Shown here one piece after another: positions 8,582-16,053 of a stretch of 64,000 nucleotides of DNA. Location of the stretch: positions 3,596,001-3,660,000 of the forward strand of contig NZ_CP108488.1 of assembly GCF_035987325.1 (NCBI RefSeq), written 5' to 3'. Within the stretch, counting starts at the first letter, position 1. Every line of letters begins with the position of its first letter. The position numbers and the translations under genes are program-made. This DNA is from Streptomyces sp. NBC_01244 (lineage in GTDB: Bacteria; Actinomycetota; Actinomycetes; Streptomycetales; Streptomycetaceae). The notes under the pieces are model-generated. The model saw nothing but the letters and a program-made list of their open reading frames with translations, was not told the origin of the DNA and made no database searches.

Positions 8582-9037
8582 CTAGCGGCAGTTGTCGGCG
8601 GCCTCGATCAGCCGGGCCGCCTCGCCGAGCGCCGCCCGCAGCACCTCCGGGTCGGTGACCGGTCCGACGGCCTCCGGCGGCAGCAGCCAGCCGGTGTCGC
8701 CCGCGGTGGGCGAGGTGTCGCCGAAGCGCATGCCGCGCCCGTTGGTGTGCGTACAGGCGCTGCCCGGCAGGTCCCAGGCGTCGGCCGTGCCGGGCGGGAC
8801 GAGGAACCCGAGGGTGCTGCCGGAGCCGTCGTGCAGGACCGGGCCGACGCCGCCCGCGCGGCTGGCCTGACCGGCGGCCCGCTGGATGATGTCGACGGCC
8901 TCCAGCCCCTGCCGGGTCGGCACGGTGACCAGGTCCGGGGCACCCAGGGCGAAGGACGCCCCACCGGCCGCGAGGGGCGCTCCGGTCCTCAGGGGCGCTC
9001 CGGGCTCGGGCGCGGTGTTCGTATCCGTGCTCTCCAT
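8582..9037 (-). CDS. Degenerate Prim-Pol-like conserved protein
   Basis: A 151-residue soluble protein. The core pattern APDLVTVPTRQGLEAVDII, then GGVGPVLHDG, LGFLVPPGTAD and a C-terminal GWLLPPEA / DPEVLRAAL resembles small Streptomyces proteins annotated as bifunctional primase/polymerase N-terminal (archaeo-eukaryotic primase fold). The two metal-binding aspartates of an active primase are not both present, so catalysis is doubtful. A second protein with the same pattern lies at 20457-21014. The ATG at 9037 has GGAGGGC just upstream; a TTG at 9052 with GAGGAGGGG is an alternative start. It is divergent from a TPR regulator. Confidence 0.5.
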   Translation of the reverse strand: MESTDTNTAPEPGAPLRTGAPLAAGGASFALGAPDLVTVPTRQGLEAVDIIQRAAGQASRAGGVGPVLHDGSGSTLGFLVPPGTADAWDLPGSACTHTNGRGMRFGDTSPTAGDTGWLLPPEAVGPVTDPEVLRAALGEAARLIEAADNCR

Positions 9038-9343
9038 GCCGCCCTCCACCAAGGGAACCCCTCCTCAGATCCGCGTACGAGCATCGCGGGAGCGGTTGCC
9101 GGAAGCCGGCGGGCTTCCTCCCACTCCGCATGGGTTCAACGCGCGGGAACGTCAACAGGTGCGGCGGCAAGACGCTGCAAAGGATGGCAGTTCATGGCGG
9201 ATCGCGGGTGAGATATCCGTTTTGTAGCCAAACACCGAGTCAACCCCGCACCGCTGGCGGTACGTTCATGCCCGCCGGGCAGCGCGTCACAGGCACCACA
9301 CAGTCACCGGCAGCGCAATCACTTGCCCAGAGAGGCCGCGTCC
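9038..9343. promoter_or_regulatory. Divergent intergenic region
   Basis: These 306 bases hold no convincing gene. They must carry the promoters of the Prim-Pol-like gene (leftward) and the TPR regulator gene (rightward). A short dyad GGAAGCC-GGC-GGGCTTCC lies at 9101-9118. The stretch around 9210-9240 is the most AT-rich part (GATATCCGTTTTGTAGCC) and is a plausible promoter melting region, but no clear pair of hexamers is seen. Confidence 0.4.
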
Positions 9344-10699
9344 ATGGCGACGTCCCCCCACTCACCCAACACCCCCTTCCGGCGGCTGCGCGGTCAGCAC
9401 TCCCCGGCCGAGTTCGCCGCGTTGGTGCGCAGGGCGGCGAAGGAAATCGGAGAAACGGTTTCCTGCGACGCCCGTTACATCGGCCGGGTCGAGTCCGGCG
9501 AGATCCGCTGCCCCAACTACGCCTACGAGCGGGTCTTCCTCCACATGTTCCCCGGCCGCACCCTGGCCGACCTCGGATTCTCCCCGCGCGAGACGGTACG
9601 GGGCCGGCTGGCGCAGCGCGAACAGGCAGCGTCCTTCTCCGCCTTCACCCAACACCACCACCCCCACCCCACGGGCTCCCCCGCCCCTTCGCGTTCCAAG
9701 GAGAGCGACGTGCTGCGTCGCGCGTTCATGGCGGGGGGTTCCGCGACCGTGGCGGCCGCGACCCTCAGCCTCACCCTGCTCGGCGACACCCGCCGGCTCC
9801 CCTCCCGCGCCGGCGAGTCCGAGGCGGCCGCCGTCGAGGACGCCGTACGCCAGATCCGGCTGCTGGACGACCGGCACGGCGCCGACGCCCTGTACCGGCG
9901 GGCCGCGGAACCCCTGCGCACGGCCTACGCGTTGCTCGACGCGGGGGCGACCCGGCAGTCCACCGAGGACCGGCTGCACGCGGGCGCGGGCGAGCTGGCC
10001 ATCTCGGTGGGCTGGCTCGCGCACGACTCGGGCCGGTTCGAGGACGCCCGCTCGCACTACGCGGAGGCGCTCGCCACGGCCCGGGTCTCCGGGGACGCCG
10101 GCCTGGAGGCGCACGCCTTCAGCAACATGGCCTTCCTCGCCCGGGACTGCGGGCGGCCCCGCGAGTCGGTACGGGCGGCCCAGGCGGGCCGCCGGGCCGC
10201 CCGTGCGCTCGGTTCCCCGCGGCTGCTGTCGCTGCTCGCCCTGCGGGAGGCCGGCGGCTGGGCGGGACTGTCCGACCGCAAGGCCTGCGAGGAGGCGCTG
10301 ACCCGGGCGCACACGGAGTTCTCGCGCGGTGAGGCGGGGGCGGATCCCGAGTGGATGTCCTTCTTCGGCGAGGCCGAGCTGGAGTCCCTGGAGTCCCGCT
10401 GCTGGGCCGCGCTCGGCGAGCACGCGCGGGCGGCCCGGCACGCACGCCGGGCGGCGGACCTCCAGGATCCGCACTTCGCCCGCAACGTCGCCCTCTACAC
10501 CGCCGAACTGGCCGACAACCTGGCCCACGCGGGCGCCCCCGACGAGGCCGCCTGGGCGGGCGGCCGGGTGCTGGAGCTGCTGGAGGAGGTCCAGTCGACC
10601 CGCATCCAGTCGATGCTGGCGGCGACGGCCCGCACGCTGGTTCCGCACCAGCGCTCGCCGCGCGTGGGCGCCTTCCTCGCCCGGCACGCGTCGGCCTGA
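9344..10699 (+). CDS. HTH/TPR-repeat regulatory protein
   Basis: A 451-residue regulator-like protein. The N-terminal ~70 residues form a Cro/C1-type helical region (FAALVRRAAKEIGE, ARYIGRVESGEIRCPNY). A short hydrophobic stretch preceded by two arginines (LRRAFMAGGSATVAAA) lies near residue 130, as in several Streptomyces TPR regulators. From about residue 170 to 440 there are tetratricopeptide-like helix pairs (ELAISVGWLAHDSGRFEDARSHY written in part, HAFSNMAFLARDCGRPRES). The overall layout is like the Nsd-type and other Streptomyces developmental regulators, but I do not assign a name. ATG 9344 has AGAGAGG eight bases upstream; a TTG at 9323 is less likely. Confidence 0.7.
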   Translation: MATSPHSPNTPFRRLRGQHSPAEFAALVRRAAKEIGETVSCDARYIGRVESGEIRCPNYAYERVFLHMFPGRTLADLGFSPRETVRGRLAQREQAASFSAFTQHHHPHPTGSPAPSRSKESDVLRRAFMAGGSATVAAATLSLTLLGDTRRLPSRAGESEAAAVEDAVRQIRLLDDRHGADALYRRAAEPLRTAYALLDAGATRQSTEDRLHAGAGELAISVGWLAHDSGRFEDARSHYAEALATARVSGDAGLEAHAFSNMAFLARDCGRPRESVRAAQAGRRAARALGSPRLLSLLALREAGGWAGLSDRKACEEALTRAHTEFSRGEAGADPEWMSFFGEAELESLESRCWAALGEHARAARHARRAADLQDPHFARNVALYTAELADNLAHAGAPDEAAWAGGRVLELLEEVQSTRIQSMLAATARTLVPHQRSPRVGAFLARHASA

Positions 10700-10752
10700 C
10701 CCTCCGGGGCTGCAGCGGTGGCCGACAGACCCCTAGCGGCATGATGGCTGGT

Positions 10753-11028
10753 ATGGCAACGAAGAAGTACACCGTGACTCTGCCCGAGGAGCTGGCGGAG
10801 GAGATCCGCGCCGAGGTGGGGTCCGGCGGCTTCAGCCGATACGTCACACAGGCCATGGAGCGCCAGCGCGAGCGGGACCACCTTCACAAGTTCGTCGGCT
10901 GGTGGGAGGGCGAGCACGGGGAGGTCACCGACGCCGAGCTGGCGGTCGCCGAGGCGGAGCGGCTCTCGCTCCAGCGGCAGCACGCGGAACGCAAGACCGG
11001 GTCCGTGCCGGACCGGAAGGCGAGTTGA
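10753..11028 (+). CDS. Ribbon-helix-helix antitoxin (VapB/CopG-like)
   Basis: A 91-residue protein beginning MATKKYTVTLPEELAEEIR, the standard strand-helix start of ribbon-helix-helix DNA-binding antitoxins. GFSRYVTQAMERQRERD forms the second helix, and an acidic then charged C-terminal tail would wrap the toxin. It should bind and neutralise the PIN toxin encoded next and repress the shared promoter. The stop TGA overlaps the toxin ATG (TGATG). ATG 10753 fits family starts; ATGs at 10741 and 10744 are alternatives. The antitoxin frame is intact although the toxin frame is not. Confidence 0.8.
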   Translation: MATKKYTVTLPEELAEEIRAEVGSGGFSRYVTQAMERQRERDHLHKFVGWWEGEHGEVTDAELAVAEAERLSLQRQHAERKTGSVPDRKAS

Positions 11029-11421
11029 TGTCGGAACTCGTCTACTTGCTCGACAGCGAGGGCCTCTCCCAGGCTGTGCTCGGCAACCGCGTCATGGGTG
11101 CCCGCCTCAAGGACGCGGACCGCTCGGGAATCCGAGTGGTCACCAGCTCCATGACGCTCATCGAGGCCTACCACAAGCGCGTCAAGAAGGCCGCGTGGAC
11201 GTGGACCCTTTCCAAGATCGCGGTGGAAGGTTACCCGGGAGATCGCGGGCGAGGCGATCGAGCTACTCGAGACCGCCGGCCTGCACGGCCGCAAGTACGC
11301 CATCGATGCGGCCCTCGCGGCCGTGGCACTGCGTCAGCGCGGTGACGTCACGATCTTCACGTCCGGCGAGGAAGACATGAAGCTGCTCTGTGGCGACCGC
11401 GTCGTCGTACAGGGGATCTGA
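11028..11421 (+). pseudogene. PIN-domain toxin (VapC-like), frameshifted
   Basis: The ATG at 11028 opens a PIN ribonuclease: LVYLLDSEG carries the first acidic residue and SSMTLIEAY the second. The frame breaks at about 11229, after GCGGTGGAA. One frame over, sequence resumes as VTREIAGEAIELLE, HGRKYAIDAALAA (third acid) and VTIFTSGEEDMKLL (fourth acid), ending at TGA 11421. Joined, the product is about 130 residues, the normal PIN length. Loss of two bases from a VEPVT-type codon context, or gain of one, explains the break. As read, the frame ends at 11345 in Arg-rich nonsense. It is either an inactivated toxin or a sequencing error. Confidence 0.8.
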
Positions 11422-11502
11422 GACGGGGAACCCGGTGTGGCGGGCCACCCCCGGCGGGCGGACCGGGGACGGTCGGGGAGCGGCCCTTCCGGCAGGCCGC
11501 CG

Positions 11503-12099
11503 CTATGCGTCCAGGTGCCCCGTGTCGTTCCAGCGTTCCAGCGCGGGGGCACCGTACGCCCAGCCCAGGACCGACAGCGAGGTCGGCTCCAGCCGGATGC
11601 GGGCGCCGAAGGAGGCGTCGAAGCCGAGCCAACGGGCGGCCAGGGTACGCAGGATGTGGCCGTGCGCGAAGACGAGGACGTCGCGTTCGGCCGAGCGGGC
11701 CCAGGTGACGACCTCGTCCGCGCGGGCCGAGACGTCCGCGACGGACTCGCCGCCCGGGACCCCGTCGCGCCAGATCAGCCAGCCGGGCCGGACCGCCTGG
11801 ATCTCGGCCGGGGTCATGCCCTCGTAGTCGCCGTAGTCCCACTCCATCAGCGCGTCCCACGGCTCCGCCTGCATGCCGAAGCCGGCCAGGTCGCAGCTCT
11901 CGCTGGCCCGCACGAGGGGGCTGGTGCGCACCTCCAGCCCGCGCAGGCTCGCCCAGGGGTCGCGGGCGAGGCGCTCGCCGAGCAGCTTCGCGCCCCGCTT
12001 CCCCTCCTCCAGCAGGGGCACGTCCGTGCGTCCGGTGTGCTTGCCGAGCTGGGACCACGCCGTCTGGCCGTGGCGGGCCAAGAGGATGCGGGGGGCCAT
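11503..12099 (-). CDS. Histidine phosphatase family protein
   Basis: A 198-residue cytosolic phosphatase of the phosphoglycerate-mutase-like superfamily. The catalytic RHG motif is [10 protein letters not shown] at residues 7-16; the second histidine is in VFAHGHILR, and Arg and Glu ligands are in SPLVRASES and [16 protein letters not shown]. It is probably a small-molecule phosphomonoesterase (for example alpha-ribazole phosphatase or fructose bisphosphatase type); the substrate cannot be told. It is a single gene whose upstream region carries a 9-base tandem repeat. Confidence 0.85.
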   Translation of the reverse strand: MAPRILLARHGQTAWSQLGKHTGRTDVPLLEEGKRGAKLLGERLARDPWASLRGLEVRTSPLVRASESCDLAGFGMQAEPWDALMEWDYGDYEGMTPAEIQAVRPGWLIWRDGVPGGESVADVSARADEVVTWARSAERDVLVFAHGHILRTLAARWLGFDASFGARIRLEPTSLSVLGWAYGAPALERWNDTGHLDA

Positions 12100-12137
12100 A
12101 TGAGTTCTCCCGGTCGAGGGGGCGAGATGGGTGGGAC

Positions 12138-12179
12138 GGTCAGTACGGTCAGGTCGGTCAGTACGGTCAGGACGGTCAG
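12138..12179. repeat. 9-base tandem repeat, five GGTCAG units
   Basis: GGTCAG occurs five times with exact 9-base spacing (12138, 12147, 12156, 12165, 12174), separated by TAC, GTC, TAC and GAC. It lies 39 bases upstream of the histidine phosphatase start. A similar 9-base repeat precedes the HAD phosphatase gene near 42320. Function is unknown; a tandem activator site or simple slippage repeat are both possible. Confidence 0.8.
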
Positions 12180-12279
12180 AGAACCGACGGCCCGACCATT
12201 CGCACTGCTTTGCGGTGGTTCCGTCGCCGCTCCATCATCCATCACATGAACGCCACGCAACCCTCCCGTCTTCACACAC

Positions 12280-12296
12280 GTCATACGCCGTATGAC
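12280..12296. promoter_or_regulatory. Perfect 17-base dyad over the PAP2 start codon
   Basis: GTCATACG-C-CGTATGAC is a perfect inverted repeat with 8-base arms. It covers the ATG of the PAP2 gene at 12292, which has no recognisable ribosome site. It looks like an operator for a dimeric repressor (TetR/GntR-like), or else an RNA hairpin occluding the start. Confidence 0.55.
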
Positions 12297-13317
12297 TAAT
12301 AGGCGGCAGCCTCCGCGTTGGTGGGCCGAACTGCTGATCCTGGGCATCGTCTACGCGGCGTACTCGGGCGGCAGACTCCTCGCCCGGGGGGACGTCGGGC
12401 TGGCCGTGGACCACGGGCTCGCGATCCTGCGCGTGGAGGAGCTCCTGGCCCTCGATCTGGAGCGGCCGCTCAACCGGCTCTTCACCGGCCAGGCGGCCCT
12501 CGGCATACCCGCCGACTTCGTCTACGCCTCCCTGCACTACCTCGTCACCCCGGCGGTGCTGGTCTGGCTCTACCGGCGGCGCCCTCAGCAGTATCGATTC
12601 GCCCGCACCTGGCTGATGCTCTCCACCCTCCTCGGGCTCGTCGGCTTCGCGCTGGTGCCCACCTGCCCGCCCCGGCTGCTCGACGCCTCGTACGGGTTCA
12701 CCGACACGATGGCCCACTACAGCGCCTACGGCTGGTGGGGCGGGGAGGCCAGCGCCCCGCGCGGGCTCGGCTCCTTCACCAACCAGTTCGCGGCCATGCC
12801 CAGCCTGCACGTGGGCTGGGCCCTGTGGTGCGGGGTCGCGCTGTGGTGCTGCGCGCGCCGGCCGCTGGTCCGGGCGCTCGGGGCCGCCTACCCCGCCGTC
12901 ACCACCGTGGTGGTCATGGGCACGGCCAACCACTACTTCCTCGACGCCGTCGCCGGAGCCGCCGTGATGGGGGCCGGCTACCTCGCGGCCCGCGCCCTGC
13001 CCGCCGGGATCGCCCGGGTCACCCGGGTCGCCGGGGTCGCCAGGGCCGGACTCCCCGCGTCCGGCGGGGCCGCCGCGCCCGCTCCGCATACCACCCGAAC
13101 AGCGGGTTTCCGCAGTAAGTCCACGATTGTCAGTGGCGGATGGGAGACTTCCGCGGGTGAGCTCCTACCCGTCCAGCGGTCAGCCGCCGCAGACCCCGCC
13201 GCGGTCCCCCGGGCCGACGGCGCAGCCGGCGGCATGGCAGACCACTCAAGCCGTGCAGGCCGCGCAGTCGATGAATCCCCCGAGTCCCCCGAAGACGCTG
13301 CGGCAACGGCTCGCTGA
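12292..13317 (+). CDS. PAP2-superfamily membrane phosphatase
   Basis: A 341-residue membrane protein with about six helices. The lipid phosphatase signature is split as PSLH at residues 170-173 and H214 with D218 in NHYFLDAVAG; such enzymes dephosphorylate lipid phosphates or transfer head groups on the outer face of the membrane (AUR1/inositol phosphotransferase-like). After about residue 245 the sequence becomes Ala/Gly/Ser-rich, and its last ~53 codons overlap the start of the downstream nuclease gene in another frame, so the tail is probably not conserved. The start codon lies inside a perfect dyad. Confidence 0.8.
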   Translation: MTNRRQPPRWWAELLILGIVYAAYSGGRLLARGDVGLAVDHGLAILRVEELLALDLERPLNRLFTGQAALGIPADFVYASLHYLVTPAVLVWLYRRRPQQYRFARTWLMLSTLLGLVGFALVPTCPPRLLDASYGFTDTMAHYSAYGWWGGEASAPRGLGSFTNQFAAMPSLHVGWALWCGVALWCCARRPLVRALGAAYPAVTTVVVMGTANHYFLDAVAGAAVMGAGYLAARALPAGIARVTRVAGVARAGLPASGGAAAPAPHTTRTAGFRSKSTIVSGGWETSAGELLPVQRSAAADPAAVPRADGAAGGMADHSSRAGRAVDESPESPEDAAATAR

Positions 13318-14443
13318 TCTGCGCGGCCCCCACGTCGCACCGCGCCCGCTCGACGCCCGCGCGCTGGCGGCCCTCGCCGCCAACCCGGGCTGCGGCAGAC
13401 GTGCCCTGCTCGACGGCGCCGGCGTGGACAAGACCGTCCTCGCGGCGGCCCTCGGCTCCCCCGCGGCCTTCGGGCAGTCGCAGTTCGCCATCGTGCGCGG
13501 CAACTCCTTCGAGGCCAAGGTCAAGGGCGACGGCGGAGCCGAGCTCCTGCGGCTGGTGTACGAGCACCTCGGCGCGGGATCCGGCGGCGCGGCCGACCCG
13601 CCCGGACCGGACGCCCTCACCCCCGACCTCACCGCCGCCGGCCCCCAGGGCCGCGCCGCCCGCACCGCGCTCGCGCTGCGCGAGGCGACCGCCGCCGGAG
13701 CCTGGACCCTGCTCGACCACCCCATGCTCGCGCTGGAGGTGGCCGGCTCCCCCGCCTACCTGGAGCCGGACGCCGTCGTCGTGCACCCCGACGGGCGCTG
13801 GACCGTGGTGGAGATCAAGTCGTTCCCGATGATCGACGGGTCCGCCGACGCCGCGAAGGTCGGCGCCGCCGCCCGCCAGGCCGCCGTCTACGTCCTGGCC
13901 CTGGAGACGACCGCCGCGAAGGTGACCGGCGCCGAGGTCGGGCACACCGTGCTGCTCGTCTGCCCCAAGGACTTCTCCAACCTGCCCACCGCCGCCCCCG
14001 TCGACATCCGCCGCGAGCGGTCCGTGACCCGGCGCCAGTTGGAGCGGCTCACCCGGGTCGAGGAGCTGGCCGGGGCCCTGCCCGAAGGCCTCACCTTCGA
14101 TCCGGCGTGCTCCGCCGAGGAGCTGACCGAGGCCGTGTCGGCCGTGTCCGCCTCCTACGCCCCCGAGTGCCTGGCCGCCTGCGAGCTGGCCTTCCACTGC
14201 CGGGACCGGTCGCGCGGGGCCGGCGAGGTGACCGTGCTCGGCCGCTCCGTACGGGGTGAACTGGGCGGGCTGACCACGATCGAGGCCGCCCTCGCGGCGG
14301 CCGCGGGCGCCGCGGCTCCCGAGGACACGGACCCCGAGGACCCCACGGCCGCCGCGCTGCGCCGGGCCGCCCGGCTGCGCGCCGAGGCGCTGGAGCAGGC
14401 CCCCGCCCGCATCCGCACGGAGGCCGCCGCATGTCCCTGCTGA
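13157..14443 (+). CDS. Fe-S PD-(D/E)XK nuclease (Cas4/RecB-like)
   Basis: A 428-residue protein (GTG 13157, GGGAG nine bases upstream; ATG 13271 is an alternative). The first ~40 residues are Pro/Gln-rich. The nuclease core shows RGNSFEAK near residue 119, LEPDAVVV with the metal-binding Asp near 205, and VVEIK with Glu219 and Lys221, the ExK of the PD-(D/E)XK fold, followed by a helix with Gln (AARQAAVYVLAL). One cysteine in NPGCGRR before the core and C-x3-C-x5-C after it (ECLAACELAFHC) match the 4Fe-4S arrangement of Cas4, AdnB and Dna2-type nucleases. It is the first gene of a coupled operon with an unknown protein and an SF1 helicase. Confidence 0.7.
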   Translation: MSSYPSSGQPPQTPPRSPGPTAQPAAWQTTQAVQAAQSMNPPSPPKTLRQRLADLRGPHVAPRPLDARALAALAANPGCGRRALLDGAGVDKTVLAAALGSPAAFGQSQFAIVRGNSFEAKVKGDGGAELLRLVYEHLGAGSGGAADPPGPDALTPDLTAAGPQGRAARTALALREATAAGAWTLLDHPMLALEVAGSPAYLEPDAVVVHPDGRWTVVEIKSFPMIDGSADAAKVGAAARQAAVYVLALETTAAKVTGAEVGHTVLLVCPKDFSNLPTAAPVDIRRERSVTRRQLERLTRVEELAGALPEGLTFDPACSAEELTEAVSAVSASYAPECLAACELAFHCRDRSRGAGEVTVLGRSVRGELGGLTTIEAALAAAAGAAAPEDTDPEDPTAAALRRAARLRAEALEQAPARIRTEAAACPC

Positions 14444-16053
14444 ACACCCTGGCCCGGCTGGAGGCCGTCCGCGCCGGGCGGGCCCAGCCGCTGGCGACCG
14501 TACGGCACCGGCACCTGTCCGAGCGGCCGCTGGTCTTCGTCCCGCTGACCACGGCGGGCGAGGCCGGGGCTCCGCTCGGCGCCATGATCGGCACCGATCC
14601 GGACCGGCCGCACGTCCTGGCCATACCGCAGCCGCGCGACCGGGATCTGCGGTGGGAGTTCCTGGCGGAGCTGGCCGGGCACGTGGTCCCGTACGTCGAG
14701 GGCTACGCGGACGCCGTCGAGCCGGTGGAGCGCACCGAGACCGACCCGGAGACGGGCAAGCGGGTCAAGGTGGAGGCCGAGCTGTGCCTGGACGCGCCGC
14801 AGCTGATCGTGCCGAGCCGCGCGGGCATCGAGTACGTCCGGCTGCTGGGGCGGTCCATGCGGTTCCGGCGGACCGCCGAGGAGGACCCCGAGCACCCGTA
14901 TCCGGCGCCCGCGCAGGTGCCGCTGCTGGGGCGCTGGTTCACGCACCTCGCCGAGCGCTCGCGGGTGCCCGGTTCCTCGATGCTGCTGTCGGCGACGGAC
15001 CTGCTGTCGCGGCACTGGGCGACCGGTCAGAGCAATCTGGAGGACCAGCACCTGGGCGCCCTGCTGGCGTGGATCGACCCGCCGGAGGGGGAGTCCGGCG
15101 CCGAGCGGGCGCTGCGCGCGGAGCTCGGCCGGGATCCGCAGGGCCTGCTGCTGTTCCCGCCGGCCGGTCCGGCCACCGATCCGGCCTTCGACAACAAGCT
15201 GCTGGCCCCGGCGATCGCGAAGTTCGACGCGGCGCGGGCGGCTGAGGCCGCGGCCACGGGCGGGAACGGCGACGGCCGGCGCGCGGCCGCCGAGCAGGCG
15301 GTCCGGCGGCTGGTCGTGGAGCAGATGGAGGGCACCTGGCGGGCGGTCTGGGAATCGATCGCCCTGCTGCGCGAACTGCCCCCGGGTCAGCGGACCGAGG
15401 ACCGCTGGACCGGTGACCGCTGGTCCTACACCGGCCACCGGGACCGGGTCCGGGCGGGCGAGGGCCCGCAGCCGCGCCGCGATGACGCGGTGACGGCCGC
15501 GCGCAAGCTCGCGACGCGGGAGACCGAGCAGGTGCGGCTCGACGCCCAGGAGGCGCTGGACGACCTGCTGGTGATGGCGGGGCGGCGGCTCTCGGGCGAG
15601 GCCTTCGCCGGGGAGGTCACCGAGGTGGTCATGGAGTGGACGGAGTCGAAGCGGCCGAGTCCGCGCCCGCTGGTGTGGGTGGCCACGGAGGACCGGCCGC
15701 AGCTCACCGACGGCGGCGAAGGCGGCAGCGGGGGCGGGGGCGGTCCGAAGGTGTACCGCTCGCTCGACGGGCGCCCGCAGAGCGCGCAGTTCGTGCGCCG
15801 GGAGGAGGACGGCCGGCTCGTGCTGCGCGTCCTCGACAAGATGGGCCGCGGCAAGGACCCGGAGCCGGGCTCGGTGCCGGAGAAGGGCGACCGGGTGTGC
15901 TGGACCCTGTTCGAGCACGATGCGCGCGGCGGCCCGAAACTGCCGGACGCCGAGCGGACCCCGTGGACCCACGGCGGGCCGCCCGCGCACCTGACCGGTG
16001 ACGCCCCCGCGCTGCCGCTGCCCGACCCCGTGACCGCCGAGGACCTCCTGTGA
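14431..16053 (+). CDS. Conserved protein of unknown function in nuclease-helicase operon
   Basis: A 540-residue soluble protein that I do not recognise. It has an N-terminal alpha-beta region (RPLVFVPLTTAGEAGAPLGAMIG, quoted from its two ends RPLVFVPL and LGAMIG), a helix-rich middle (residues ~250-400) and a C-terminal part with a glycine-rich linker (GGEGGSGGGGGPK) before a beta-rich segment (RLVLRVLDKMGRGK, GDRVCWTLFEHD). No Walker box or nuclease motif is visible. Its start overlaps the nuclease gene by 13 bases, and its stop overlaps the helicase GTG by four bases, so it is surely co-translated with both and probably forms a complex with them as an adaptor or regulatory subunit. Confidence 0.75.
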   Translation: MSLLNTLARLEAVRAGRAQPLATVRHRHLSERPLVFVPLTTAGEAGAPLGAMIGTDPDRPHVLAIPQPRDRDLRWEFLAELAGHVVPYVEGYADAVEPVERTETDPETGKRVKVEAELCLDAPQLIVPSRAGIEYVRLLGRSMRFRRTAEEDPEHPYPAPAQVPLLGRWFTHLAERSRVPGSSMLLSATDLLSRHWATGQSNLEDQHLGALLAWIDPPEGESGAERALRAELGRDPQGLLLFPPAGPATDPAFDNKLLAPAIAKFDAARAAEAAATGGNGDGRRAAAEQAVRRLVVEQMEGTWRAVWESIALLRELPPGQRTEDRWTGDRWSYTGHRDRVRAGEGPQPRRDDAVTAARKLATRETEQVRLDAQEALDDLLVMAGRRLSGEAFAGEVTEVVMEWTESKRPSPRPLVWVATEDRPQLTDGGEGGSGGGGGPKVYRSLDGRPQSAQFVRREEDGRLVLRVLDKMGRGKDPEPGSVPEKGDRVCWTLFEHDARGGPKLPDAERTPWTHGGPPAHLTGDAPALPLPDPVTAEDLL

